Shown one piece after another: positions 26,093-35,257 of a stretch of DNA of 64,000 bases. How positions within the stretch are numbered: position 1 is the first letter of the stretch; every line of letters begins with the position of its first letter. This DNA is from Wohlfahrtiimonas larvae. Its GTDB lineage: Bacteria > Pseudomonadota > Gammaproteobacteria > Cardiobacteriales > Wohlfahrtiimonadaceae. Below the pieces are notes generated by a model. It did not search any database. It saw only the letters and a program-made list of their open reading frames with translations, and was not told where the DNA came from. Where the stretch lies: the NCBI RefSeq assembly GCF_039543665.1, contig NZ_BAABKE010000004.1, forward strand, positions 62,001 to 126,000, in the 5' to 3' direction. Position numbers and translations under genes: made by a program.

Positions 26093-26104
26093 AGAAAACT
26101 CCTG

Positions 26105-27778
26105 TTACTTCTGTTGCGCCGCCTGCACTGCGGTAATCGCAATAGTGTAAACGATATCTTCAACTAATGCACCACGAGATAGGTCATTCACTGGTTTTGC
26201 TAAACCTTGAAGCACTGGCCCAATGCTAATTAAGTTCGCACTTCTTTGTACCGCTTTATAGGTTGTATTACCCGTATTTAAGTCAGGGAAAATAAATACT
26301 GTTGCTTGACCTGCAACTGGACTATTCGGTAATTTTTGCTTACCCACAGAAGGCACATAAGCTGCATCAAATTGAATAGGACCATCAATCAATAAAGATG
26401 AATCCAATGTTTTTGCAATTTCTGTCGCCTCTTTTACAGCATCTACCGCAGGACCTGCGCCTGATGTACCTGTTGAGTAAGAGATCATCGCAACACGTGG
26501 ATCAATACCAAAAGCCTTTGCAGAATTTGCTGATTGTACCGCAATACCGGCCAATTGTTCTGGTGTTGGGTTAGGATTCACTGCGCAGTCTCCATAAACA
26601 TGCGCACCTTCAGGCATCAACATAAAAAAGATACTAGAAACGATTTTAGAACCTTTTTCAGTACCTAAAAATTGAAATGCTGGACGAATAGTATCTGCAG
26701 TAGTATGTACAGCACCAGAAACAAGTCCATCCACATCATCAACAGCCAACATCATCGTTCCCAAAACAACACGATCTTGGATCTGCTCTTTAGCTTTTTC
26801 AGGCGTCAGTCCTTTGTGCGCTCTTAACTCAACCATTTTATCAATGTATTGATCTGCGATACTAGCTGGCTCAATAATTTCGATGCCTTCAGGCAATTGA
26901 ATCCCTTCTCTTGCAGCAACGGCTTCGATTTCTGCACGCTCACCCAATAAAACACAATTGGCAATTTGACGATCATGACAAATTACAGCAGCTTTCAATG
27001 TTCTTGGCTCATCACCTTCAGGTAATACAATGCGCTTATTTGCTTTACGCGCACGATCAATCAATTGATATTTAAAAAATGCAGGTGTTGTGATTGGCTT
27101 TTCAACATAATTTTTAATATCGTCCACCAATGAATCAATTTTTAGATTTTCAGCAATAAAAGCCACAATTTCATCCAGATTCGATAATGACTCATTCTCA
27201 CCAATTAAACCCAAACATGGAATTTTCTTTTCTGTCACAACTTGGCACGCAGCTTCTTCAACTGATAAAATTTTATCAGCCATTCTATTAGCAACGAACC
27301 CTACCAATTCATTATCAAACACATCAAAGCGTTTAATATAGAAATCTAAATATTCACCAATTTCGCACAATGTATTACGACCAGAATTACCAGCAAAAAT
27401 TAAACCTGACTGGAATGTTGCTGCTAAATCTAAATTTAATTTTTCAGTAAAAGGATTACGGGCATTCAGTTCAACACCTTCTATAATAACCACATCATTA
27501 TTTTCATGTGCCTGCATCACAAGCTCAATAGATTTTTCTAAAATTGTGTCGTAATGATCCGTCAAAATGCTCTTTTCAACGTTATTCATTTTCATTGAAG
27601 CAGGCGCAGTTTTACCAAAAACATGCTGATATAAAATATCAATATCTTTTTTAGAATGACTGATAGGCTTAACATAGCCAACCTTTAATCCTTTTGCTTC
27701 TAAAGCTTTCACAAATGCAAAAGTAATAGGATAAAGATTTCTGATTTGACCAATTGGGCTAATAAATAATGTTTTCAT
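26105..27778 (-). CDS. pta: Phosphate acetyltransferase, short form lacking the DRTGG domain
   Basis: Converts acetyl-CoA and phosphate to acetyl phosphate. Residues 1-205 are the dethiobiotin-synthetase-like P-loop-type domain (degenerate loop ISPIGQIRNLYP). Residues 233-557 are the full PTA_PTB catalytic domain (IVLPEGDEPRTLKAA, VSGAVHTTADTIRPAF, STGTSGAGPAVD, FPDLNTGNTTYKAVQRSA). The roughly 150-residue DRTGG domain of the 714-residue E. coli enzyme is replaced by a linker of about 25 residues. The reading frame is continuous with no sign of a frameshift. It is in operon with ackA, separated by 67 bases holding a terminator-like hairpin. Confidence 0.95.
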   Translation of the reverse strand: MKTLFISPIGQIRNLYPITFAFVKALEAKGLKVGYVKPISHSKKDIDILYQHVFGKTAPASMKMNNVEKSILTDHYDTILEKSIELVMQAHENNDVVIIEGVELNARNPFTEKLNLDLAATFQSGLIFAGNSGRNTLCEIGEYLDFYIKRFDVFDNELVGFVANRMADKILSVEEAACQVVTEKKIPCLGLIGENESLSNLDEIVAFIAENLKIDSLVDDIKNYVEKPITTPAFFKYQLIDRARKANKRIVLPEGDEPRTLKAAVICHDRQIANCVLLGERAEIEAVAAREGIQLPEGIEIIEPASIADQYIDKMVELRAHKGLTPEKAKEQIQDRVVLGTMMLAVDDVDGLVSGAVHTTADTIRPAFQFLGTEKGSKIVSSIFFMLMPEGAHVYGDCAVNPNPTPEQLAGIAVQSANSAKAFGIDPRVAMISYSTGTSGAGPAVDAVKEATEIAKTLDSSLLIDGPIQFDAAYVPSVGKQKLPNSPVAGQATVFIFPDLNTGNTTYKAVQRSANLISIGPVLQGLAKPVNDLSRGALVEDIVYTIAITAVQAAQQK

Positions 27779-27800
27779 TAAACGACTTCCTTTGTTGAAC

Positions 27801-27827
27801 GAAAAAGGATGATCCCAAGATCATCCT
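27801..27827 (-). terminator. Intergenic hairpin between ackA and pta
   Basis: On the minus strand, AGGATGATC (27819-27827) pairs with GATCATCCT (27806-27814) across a 4-base loop, and five T residues follow. It has full intrinsic-terminator form yet sits inside an operon, so partial termination or RNA processing is likely. Confidence 0.75.
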
Positions 27828-27845
27828 AATATTTTCTAGTAAAAA

Positions 27846-29039
27846 TTAAAGTGCATTCACAATCTTCACTGTATCTCTTACAATCATGAGTTCTTCATCT
27901 GTGCACAGCACCATAGCTTTACCAAATGTTGGGCTTTCACCAATAATGCCTTCCTTACCGCGAGAAGTCGCACTGTTTGCAGCTTCATCTACTTTAAAGC
28001 CCAAAAATGCTAAATGCTCCAAGACTTTCTTGCGCGTCATTACGTCATTTTCACCAATACCACCTGTGAATACTAATGCATCCAAGCGACCTAATGGCAC
28101 GATGAAAGAAACAATTTTCTTCGCTAAACGATAAATCATAATTTCTAGTGCAAGTTTTGCCCCCTTATGACCTTCTTCAGCTGCTGCCCATAATGTACGG
28201 CAGTCATTCGATAATTCTGAAATACCCAATAAACCACTTTTGCTATTTAATAATGTATCGATTTCATCTACATTCAAATTTAATTTAGAAGATAGAAATT
28301 TCACAATACCTGCATCCACATCACCTGCACGCGTCCCCATCACCAAACCTTCTAATGGTGTGAATCCCATGGTTGTATCAACAGATTTGCCATTTTTAAT
28401 AGAGGCCAAAGAAGAGCCATTACCCAAATGCGCACTAATAATTGCCGAGTTATTTCTATCTAAGCCCAATTTTTCAATAGTCTTGTCAGCAATGTAACGA
28501 TGGCTTGTACCATGGAAACCATAACGTCTAATATTATGATCACGATATAAGTCCATAGGGATAGCATATAAATATGCGGTCTCTGGCATTGTTTGGTGAT
28601 ACGCTGTATCGAATACAGCCACTTGTGGCAATGTTGGAAATGCAGCAATTGCAGCCTCAATACCGATTAAATTTGCAGGGTTATGAATTGGCGCATAAGG
28701 AATACATTTTCGAATTTGTGCAACAACCTCATCATTGATTAATGCTGAATCTTTAAATTTAATCCCACCATGAACAACACGATGCCCAATAGCTTTAATT
28801 TTATCTAAATAGCCTTGGTCTTTTAAAAAACTCAAGATAAAATCAACCGCTGCTTTATGTCCGCTACCATCACCTAAATCTGCAGGAGTTTTATTGCCAT
28901 TCCAAGATGTTGTGATCACTGCACCAGCTTCACCTAATCTTTCAGCTAAACCAGACATCTCTACTTGTTCACTCACCTCATCCATTAATGAAAATTTAAG
29001 CGATGAACTACCGCAGTTAAAAATAAGGATATAAGACAT
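27846..29039 (-). CDS. ackA: Acetate kinase
   Basis: 397-residue ASKHA-fold kinase converting acetyl phosphate and ADP to acetate and ATP. Clear motifs: ILIFNCGSSSLKFSL at the start, HRVVHGG near 83, the catalytic aspartate in VFDTAYHQTMP, HLGNGSSLASI, and FTGGIGEND near 325. It is the first gene of ackA-pta. GGAGAATTT precedes the ATG. Confidence 0.98.
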   Translation of the reverse strand: MSYILIFNCGSSSLKFSLMDEVSEQVEMSGLAERLGEAGAVITTSWNGNKTPADLGDGSGHKAAVDFILSFLKDQGYLDKIKAIGHRVVHGGIKFKDSALINDEVVAQIRKCIPYAPIHNPANLIGIEAAIAAFPTLPQVAVFDTAYHQTMPETAYLYAIPMDLYRDHNIRRYGFHGTSHRYIADKTIEKLGLDRNNSAIISAHLGNGSSLASIKNGKSVDTTMGFTPLEGLVMGTRAGDVDAGIVKFLSSKLNLNVDEIDTLLNSKSGLLGISELSNDCRTLWAAAEEGHKGAKLALEIMIYRLAKKIVSFIVPLGRLDALVFTGGIGENDVMTRKKVLEHLAFLGFKVDEAANSATSRGKEGIIGESPTFGKAMVLCTDEELMIVRDTVKIVNAL

Positions 29040-29121
29040 AAATTCTCCGTGAATTTCAATTTGTTATTAATCTTCAAGCAATACTTTTATACAACCTAAC
29101 TGCTCATTTATTCTCAATATA

Positions 29122-29658
29122 TTAAAAATCTTCATCTTCATGTTGCTCATTTAAATTACTATAAATTAATATAATTTTAGATGAGCACCCACTCGCATTT
29201 GAAAAAGGATTCACCACACGATCTATCGATAGCCAAATCCCCCAACTGCGATCCTGCAACTGCCAAAACATACCTTCATCTGACTCATTGAACGTAGCCT
29301 TATTTAGCTTTTTAGTCAAATGTTTTATGTAAGCATTTTGTTGCTTATCACAATTTACATCATTATTTGAGTAATAACTGAAACTAACATCATTTAACAA
29401 CCACTCTCCGTCTAGTTTCATATACGTCATTTCTAAACTATTTGGCTTTTTATAAGCAGATAACACCAACTCATCATCTGTTTCTAAAGTGGTGTCTAAT
29501 TTACCGAAAAAATTCTGATTCGCAATCATATCATATGGAGTCAATTGAGGTAGATCAGAATTTAACAAAAAATTACTTATATTATCTAAAGTTATCGCTT
29601 TTGAAAACACTGGCAATAAACCTAACCCTAAAAATATTAATACTCTCTTATTGCCCAT
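29122..29658 (-). CDS. Exported protein of unknown function
   Basis: 178 residues with a Sec signal peptide (positively charged start, hydrophobic 6-18, likely cleavage after FSKA near 21). The mature part is mixed alpha/beta and has cysteines in VNCDKQQ and GCSSK that may pair. The end is acidic (EDEDF). No recognised family. It is divergent from sitA and 82 bases upstream of ackA on the same strand. The ribosome-binding site is poor. Confidence 0.65.
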   Translation of the reverse strand: MGNKRVLIFLGLGLLPVFSKAITLDNISNFLLNSDLPQLTPYDMIANQNFFGKLDTTLETDDELVLSAYKKPNSLEMTYMKLDGEWLLNDVSFSYYSNNDVNCDKQQNAYIKHLTKKLNKATFNESDEGMFWQLQDRSWGIWLSIDRVVNPFSNASGCSSKIILIYSNLNEQHEDEDF

Positions 29659-29827
29659 AATATATACTCAAACCCCACCATCACATCATTTATTATTAAA
29701 ATGATCCTACATTAAAAACATTCCCGCCAAATAAGAATAACTCTCAAATCCGTAAAATCTCATTTGGAACCCTCTTATAGATTTACTATACTAAAGTTTT
29801 TCAATCTCTCAATGAAGGTAACTCTCC

Positions 29828-30730
29828 ATGCGTAAACATAAATACCTAGCCGCAATTGGTATCACAATCCTTACTTCTGTATTCTCTCTTGCATCTTTTG
29901 CAAATGCAAAAGATAAGCTCAAAGTTGTAACAACTTTTACAATTATCCAAGATATGGCTCAGAATGTTGCAGGCGATGCTGCAACTGTTGAATCTATTAC
30001 GAAACATGGCGCTGAAATTCATAACTATCAGCCAACACCCAAAGACATCTTACGAACACAATCTGCAGATTTAATCTTATGGAATGGATTAAATTTAGAA
30101 AACTGGTTTGAGCGCTTCTTTGAAAATATGAAAGATGTTCCTTCAGTTGTGATCAGTGACGGCATTATTCCTATGTCAATTGTTGAGGGTGAATATAGCG
30201 GCATGCCTAACCCTCACGCTTGGATGTCTGCCACAAATGCTATCATTTATATTGACAATATCCGTGATGCACTCATTAAATATGACCCCGATAATAAAGA
30301 TATCTATACTACCAATGCAGAAACTTATAAAGCAAAGATCAAAGCATTAGATCAACCATTACGTGATCGTTTAGCCAACATTCCACAAGATAAGCGTTGG
30401 TTAGTGACAAGTGAGGGTGCTTTCAGTTATCTTGCAAAAGATTATGATTTAAAAGAGCTGTATTTATGGGCAATCAACGCTGAACAACAAGGTACACCAC
30501 AACAAGTTCGTAAAGTTATCGAAACTGTTCGAGCAAATAACATCCCTGTAGTATTCAGTGAGAGTACTGTATCTGATAAACCTGCAAAACAGATCAGTAA
30601 AGAAACAGATGCGATTTATGGGGGCGTTTTATACGTTGATTCATTATCAGATCCAGATGGTCCAGTTCCAACATACATTGATCTTCTACAAACAACTGTT
30701 GAAACAATTGCAAAAGGTTTTAATCAATGA
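29828..30730 (+). CDS. sitA: Manganese/iron ABC transporter substrate-binding protein SitA
   Basis: 300-residue cluster A-I metal-binding protein with a signal peptide (cleavage near 27, FANA). The likely metal ligands are His65, His130, Glu196 and Asp271, the H-H-E-D set of Mn/Fe binders such as SitA, PsaA and MntC. The His-rich loop of zinc-binding ZnuA is absent. The next gene starts inside its stop codon (ATGA), making a tight sitABCD operon. No convincing Fur or MntR site was found by eye upstream. Confidence 0.93.
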   Translation: MRKHKYLAAIGITILTSVFSLASFANAKDKLKVVTTFTIIQDMAQNVAGDAATVESITKHGAEIHNYQPTPKDILRTQSADLILWNGLNLENWFERFFENMKDVPSVVISDGIIPMSIVEGEYSGMPNPHAWMSATNAIIYIDNIRDALIKYDPDNKDIYTTNAETYKAKIKALDQPLRDRLANIPQDKRWLVTSEGAFSYLAKDYDLKELYLWAINAEQQGTPQQVRKVIETVRANNIPVVFSESTVSDKPAKQISKETDAIYGGVLYVDSLSDPDGPVPTYIDLLQTTVETIAKGFNQ

Positions 30731-31614
30731 TTTCACAAGAAAAATTTTCACTCACAGTAGAGAATTTAACAGTGACATACAATAATGGCCATACGGCCAT
30801 TAGAGATGTTAATTTTCATTTGGATGGTGGTACTATTTGCGCACTTGTTGGTGTTAATGGTGGCGGAAAATCCACATTATTTAAAAGCATCATGGGCATG
30901 GTAAAACCAACCAAAGGCTCAGTTTCTATCAACGGTGGCAATGTTAAGACTGCATTAAAGCAAAATACAGTCGCCTATGTACCACAAACTGAAGAAGTTG
31001 ACTGGAACTTTCCAGTGTTAGTTTCTGATGTGGTGATGATGGGACGTTATGGCAAAATGAATTTTTTGCGCATTCCATCTTCTAATGATAAAACCAAAGT
31101 TTTAGAGTCTTTAAAACGCGTCAACATGGAATCATTAGCTCATCGACAAATTGGTGAATTATCGGGCGGGCAAAAAAAGCGTGTGTTTTTAGCACGCGCT
31201 TTAGCCCAAGAGGGCAAAATAATTTTATTGGATGAGCCTTTTACTGGTGTAGACGTGAAAACTGAAAATGCGATTGTAGATTTACTCCGCAAGCTCCGTG
31301 ATGAAGGTCATTTAATTTTAGTTTCCACACATAACTTGGGTTCTGTACCTGAATTTTGTGATCAAACATTATTTATCAATCGTACAATCATTGCAGCAGG
31401 TCCAACAGAAACAACCTTCAACCATCATAACCTAGAAAAAACTTTTGGTGGTGTATTGCGCCATATTCACATTGATGGTGATGATCTGCATGATGATAGC
31501 GACCCTCGCCGCGTAACAGTATTAACAGATGATGAACGTCCTGCTGTATTCTATGGTGTTGATAAAAATGATCCACCTAGAACGAGTACACAAGCGCCAA
31601 AGGGAGAAAAATAA
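30727..31614 (+). CDS. sitB: Metal ABC transporter ATPase SitB
   Basis: 295-residue ABC ATPase with Walker A GVNGGGKST (about 45), Q-loop PQTEEVDW, signature LSGGQKKRV (about 145) and Walker B IILLDEPF, then a switch His in STHNLG. It energises SitC/SitD for manganese or ferrous iron uptake. The C-terminal tail of about 50 acidic residues with His/Asp clusters is characteristic of the SitB/YfeB type. It overlaps sitA by 4 bases and abuts sitC. Confidence 0.95.
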   Translation: MISQEKFSLTVENLTVTYNNGHTAIRDVNFHLDGGTICALVGVNGGGKSTLFKSIMGMVKPTKGSVSINGGNVKTALKQNTVAYVPQTEEVDWNFPVLVSDVVMMGRYGKMNFLRIPSSNDKTKVLESLKRVNMESLAHRQIGELSGGQKKRVFLARALAQEGKIILLDEPFTGVDVKTENAIVDLLRKLRDEGHLILVSTHNLGSVPEFCDQTLFINRTIIAAGPTETTFNHHNLEKTFGGVLRHIHIDGDDLHDDSDPRRVTVLTDDERPAVFYGVDKNDPPRTSTQAPKGEK

Positions 31615-32465
31615 TGTGGGAATTATTAACTGAACCCTTTACCTATGAATACATGCGCAAAGCTATTTGGGTCAGTGGATTAGTTGGCGGTACATGTGCT
31701 TTCTTATCTGCTTACCTAATGCTAAAAGGCTGGTCCTTAATGGGTGATGCCTTATCTCACTCTGTTGTACCTGGTGTTGCAGGTGCTTATGCATTAGGAT
31801 TACCCTACTCAATCGGCGCATTCTTTTCCGGTTTACTTGCTGCTTTTTCTATCACTGTGATTCGTCATTTTACACAGCTTAAAGAAGATGCCATTATTGG
31901 TTTTATATTTTCCACATTCTTTGCTGTTGGGCTATTTATTGTATCCCTGAATCCCACATCAGTTGATGTACAATCTATTATCTTTGGTAATATCCTTGCC
32001 ATTGCTGATAGTGATATCTTACAAGTCAATATTATTATTGCTGTTTCACTCATTGTCTTGTGTGTTATTTGGAAAGATTTATTAGCAGTTTTCTTTGATG
32101 AAATTCACGCTCGCTCTGTTGGTTTATCACCATTAAGATTGAAAATCATTTTCTTCACATTACTCAGCGCATGCACAATCGCAGCATTACAAACTGTTGG
32201 TGCAATTCTCGTAATTGCTATGGTTGTCACACCTGGTGCTACTGCTTATCTTTTAAGCGATAAATTTTCTCACATTATCATTATCTCCATCATTATTGGC
32301 TCTTTAACTAGCATTGTTGGCGCTTGGCTAAGCTACTTTCTAGATGGGGCAACAGGTGGCGTCATTGTTACTTTACAAACTGGGTTATTCTTATTGGCAT
32401 TCTTCTTTGCACCAAAATATGGATATATTGCAACACGCCTAAAAATTCGTAAAGGAGCACAATAA
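31614..32465 (+). CDS. sitC: Metal ABC transporter permease SitC
   Basis: 283-residue ABC-3 family permease with about eight TM helices and the coupling motif KGWSLMGDALSHSVVPGVAGAY near 37-58. The start overlaps the sitB stop by one base (TAATG). It forms the membrane channel with SitD. Confidence 0.95.
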   Translation: MWELLTEPFTYEYMRKAIWVSGLVGGTCAFLSAYLMLKGWSLMGDALSHSVVPGVAGAYALGLPYSIGAFFSGLLAAFSITVIRHFTQLKEDAIIGFIFSTFFAVGLFIVSLNPTSVDVQSIIFGNILAIADSDILQVNIIIAVSLIVLCVIWKDLLAVFFDEIHARSVGLSPLRLKIIFFTLLSACTIAALQTVGAILVIAMVVTPGATAYLLSDKFSHIIIISIIIGSLTSIVGAWLSYFLDGATGGVIVTLQTGLFLLAFFFAPKYGYIATRLKIRKGAQ

Positions 32466-33307
32466 TGTCAGAATTATTCAACTTCTTTATAGAACCCTTT
32501 CAGCTAGAATTAATGCGCAGAGCACTATACGCAGCCATCATTATTGCAATTGTCTGCGCGCTCTTTTCATGTTTCTTAGTACTCAAAGGTTGGTCTTTAA
32601 TTGGGGATGCTATTTCTCACGCTGTATTGCCAGGTATTGCAGTAGCTTATTTAATTGGGATACCATTCATCGTAGGTGCATTTATTTCTGGTATTTTCTG
32701 CTCATTTGCCACTGGATTTATTAAAAATAATTCTAGAATCAAAGAAGATACGGTCATGGGAATTTTGTTCTCAGGAATGTTTGCCATCGGCATCATCATG
32801 GTGACAAAAATTCATACCAATATCCATTTATCACACATTTTATTTGGTAATATTTTAGGTATCACTCAAAATGAATTTATTTTTACGGTTGTCATCAGTA
32901 TTATTATCAGTGCTGTTATTTTATTAAAGCTCAAGGATTTTATACTATTTTGTTTTGATGCCACCCAAGCTAAAGTGGTAGGATTGCCAGTAACATTTTT
33001 ACATTATTTATTATTGTCAATGCTTTCCTTAACCATTGTAACAACATTACAAGCTGCCGGTATTGTGCTTGTGATCGCAATGTTGATATCACCTGGCATT
33101 ACAGCTTTTCTACTGACTAAGCGATTTGAACTTATGCTCATTATCGCAGTACTCGTTTCTGTCACTGCTTCTGTAATTGGCACCATTATCAGTTATCACT
33201 TAGATGCAGATACAGGGCCGTCCATCGTTATTGTTCAAGCAATTATTTTTGTTCTAGCCTATATCTTAAGCTTAATTTTACGTGCAAAAAAGCCACAACA
33301 TGCATAG
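32465..33307 (+). CDS. sitD: Metal ABC transporter permease SitD
   Basis: 280-residue ABC-3 permease paralogous to SitC (shared KGWSLIGDAISHAVLPGIAVAY). Its start overlaps the sitC stop by one base. It is the last gene of the operon. A GC-containing palindrome spans its stop (33291-33318). Confidence 0.95.
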   Translation: MSELFNFFIEPFQLELMRRALYAAIIIAIVCALFSCFLVLKGWSLIGDAISHAVLPGIAVAYLIGIPFIVGAFISGIFCSFATGFIKNNSRIKEDTVMGILFSGMFAIGIIMVTKIHTNIHLSHILFGNILGITQNEFIFTVVISIIISAVILLKLKDFILFCFDATQAKVVGLPVTFLHYLLLSMLSLTIVTTLQAAGIVLVIAMLISPGITAFLLTKRFELMLIIAVLVSVTASVIGTIISYHLDADTGPSIVIVQAIIFVLAYILSLILRAKKPQHA

Positions 33308-33318
33308 CATGTGTGGCT
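33291..33318 (+). terminator. Palindrome at the end of sitD
   Basis: AGCCACAACATGC (33291-33303) and GCATGTGTGGCT (33307-33318) form a stem with one bulge that spans the sitD stop codon. The following sequence has only a short T run, so termination is tentative. Confidence 0.5.
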
Positions 33319-33341
33319 TTGCCACTTCTTAATAATTCTAA

Positions 33342-34748
33342 TTAACTCAAAGATCCTGCGGCTTCAAGTAATAAATCACTTAAAAACCAATAAGCAAAGC
33401 TAAAATAGATCACAACTCCCAAGAAATCCATAATAGATGTCAACATAGGTGAGCTTAACGTTGCAGGGTCAATGTTAAAACGTTTTGCAATAAATGGTAA
33501 AAATATCCCAATTAACCCCCCCACAAATGTTACTGTTACCATTGAAAGACCAATAATTAATAAAACTTCAATACTAATATTTTCTTTAAAGAAGTATGCT
33601 AAAACAATTTCAGCTGAAGCAACAGTACAACCTAGCATTAATGCAACAGGCACTTCTTTCTTAAATACAAACCAGATATCTTTCCACTTAAGCGTAAGAT
33701 CCCCCAAAGCCATTGAACGGATTACTAATGTTGCAGACTGACTACCTGTATTACCGCCCATATCTACAATAGGCGCTAAGAATGCTGCCAAAATAATTAC
33801 TTCAGATAAAATTTCTTCTTGTTTGGCAACAAATGAACTTGTAAATACACCAAACACCGTTAGGATAATTAACCAAAAACCACGTACAGTAAACATCCGC
33901 CAAAATCCAGAATATTGATAATCTAATTCAGGACCTGACATCGGTACGTTACCACCAAGCTTAGCAAATGAATCGGCAGACGATTCACGTAGACGCTCCA
34001 TTGCATCATCCACCGTAACAATACCGACTAAATGACCATAACCATCCGTAACAGGCAGTGCTTCTAAATTATAACGCTCAATTAACTCGACTGCGATCCG
34101 ATCTTTATCGGATGCTCTTGCCTGAATAATATCCTTAACCATTACATCTCTAATGCAATCATCATCATGACTCATTAATAGATCTTGCAATGATAAAACT
34201 CCAACTAAATGGCGATATTCATCTGTTACATAAATCATAGATAAAGCTTCTTTTGTTCGCGCATCGATACGAATTTGCGCCCAAGTATCCCTTACTGTTG
34301 CTGTTTCTGGAATATTGACATAATCTGCCGTCGTCATCGCGCCCACTGTACCTTCAGGATAAGATGATAATGCGATAATCGCCTCTCGCTCTTCTTTATC
34401 TAAAGAAGGTAATATTTGTCGGCGCTGTTCTGTATTCAACATCACAAACAAACTAACTTGTTCATCTGATGGCAAGTCTTCAAATAAGCGCCCTAAAGTT
34501 TCGATCGATAAATGAGGAACAAATCTTAACTTCTCTTCTTCTTCAAACTCTTCAAATAAATAAGATAAATTTGCAGAATCTAGCTTTTCTAACAAAGACA
34601 CTACTGATTCTGTGGGAAATTCCTCCACTACATCTGCAATATCAATCGCTTTTGTATTTTTGATTAATTCAACAAATGCTTCTGCATCACCTGTTTCAAT
34701 GATCGGCTCTAAATAAAAATATAAGTTAGATTGTTGATAAACGCTCAT
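33342..34748 (-). CDS. mgtE: Magnesium transporter MgtE
   Basis: 468-residue Mg2+ channel. The N domain (about 20-130) has helical repeats, followed by two CBS domains (about 135-260: VGAMTTADYVNIPE, VRDVMVKD...RYNLEALPVTDGYGHLVGIVTVDDA). Five C-terminal TM helices contain the ion-selectivity segment LAPIVDMGGNTGSQSA. CBS domains sense cytoplasmic Mg2+ and gate the channel. It is convergent with sitD, 34 bases apart. The upstream region is long and structured (34749-35000), suggesting regulation at the leader level. Confidence 0.96.
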   Translation of the reverse strand: MSVYQQSNLYFYLEPIIETGDAEAFVELIKNTKAIDIADVVEEFPTESVVSLLEKLDSANLSYLFEEFEEEEKLRFVPHLSIETLGRLFEDLPSDEQVSLFVMLNTEQRRQILPSLDKEEREAIIALSSYPEGTVGAMTTADYVNIPETATVRDTWAQIRIDARTKEALSMIYVTDEYRHLVGVLSLQDLLMSHDDDCIRDVMVKDIIQARASDKDRIAVELIERYNLEALPVTDGYGHLVGIVTVDDAMERLRESSADSFAKLGGNVPMSGPELDYQYSGFWRMFTVRGFWLIILTVFGVFTSSFVAKQEEILSEVIILAAFLAPIVDMGGNTGSQSATLVIRSMALGDLTLKWKDIWFVFKKEVPVALMLGCTVASAEIVLAYFFKENISIEVLLIIGLSMVTVTFVGGLIGIFLPFIAKRFNIDPATLSSPMLTSIMDFLGVVIYFSFAYWFLSDLLLEAAGSLS

Positions 34749-35000
34749 GACTGCTCCTTAGTTATATTGTATATAGGAGACTATGGTTTGGACATCACCC
34801 ACCTCTAATATTAATAGATAATAACTTACTTAATATTAGATATAAGTGAAATTGTGAATAGATCTTCAGATTGCCTGAAGATAGAAAAATTCTCAGGACT
34901 TAACTGCTGATCTCATGATCAAAACACAAGGATATGATCGGGTCCTCATCCACAGAACTTTTCTCCAAATAATAAAAAAACGTATTATACAGACTCATTT
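34749..35000 (-). promoter_or_regulatory. Long structured leader of mgtE
   Basis: About 250 non-coding bases lie upstream of mgtE, with several potential hairpins: a perfect 8-bp stem ATCTTCAG/CTGAAGAT (34862-34882), a TGATC/GATCA stem (34908-34921), and an imperfect stem GGATATGA/TCATCC (34930-34951). AAGGAG precedes the mgtE ATG. I do not recognise the M-box riboswitch consensus, so this is only a candidate leader. Bases 35001-35134 show no gene. Confidence 0.4.
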
Positions 35001-35134
35001 CACAATGTAACAATTTTTATTTACAAAAATAAATAAAATTTAATGCCATGAGCAATGACCAACCTTACTCATCCTATTCAATATTATTCTGATAAAATCA
35101 TTATGATTAAATTAATATCATTCAAGGGTACCTT

Positions 35135-35176
35135 ATGAATAATAAATTGCAACCATTCGCCCTATCAAAAAGATGA
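35135..35176 (+). CDS. Candidate 13-residue ORF or leader peptide
   Basis: ATG to TGA encoding MNNKLQPFALSKR, six bases after a strong AAGGG ribosome-binding sequence (35124-35128). A terminator follows 22 bases after the stop, so this could be a self-contained short transcript. No downstream + strand gene follows the terminator, so it would not be a leader for a known gene. Peptide function unknown. The main risk is chance, since the gap is A+T-rich. Confidence 0.35.
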   Translation: MNNKLQPFALSKR

Positions 35177-35197
35177 TTTTAGCAAAACTCATGAGCA

Positions 35198-35234
35198 ATA
35201 AAAAAGGCTTAATAACATTCATTAAGCCTTTTTT
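35198..35234. terminator. Bidirectional terminator after exbD / short ORF
   Basis: A 13-bp stem (AAAAAGGCTTAAT, 35201-35213, with its complement 35221-35233) and 7-base loop, with A and T tracts on both sides. On the minus strand it ends the tonB-exbB-exbD operon. Confidence 0.88.
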
Positions 35235-35257
35235 ACTTTGATCCCAAAATGGCATCA

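Noticed and set aside
34749..35000. M-box magnesium riboswitch
   Set aside because: Stems are present, but the conserved M-box core sequences could not be found by eye. Kept only as an unassigned leader.
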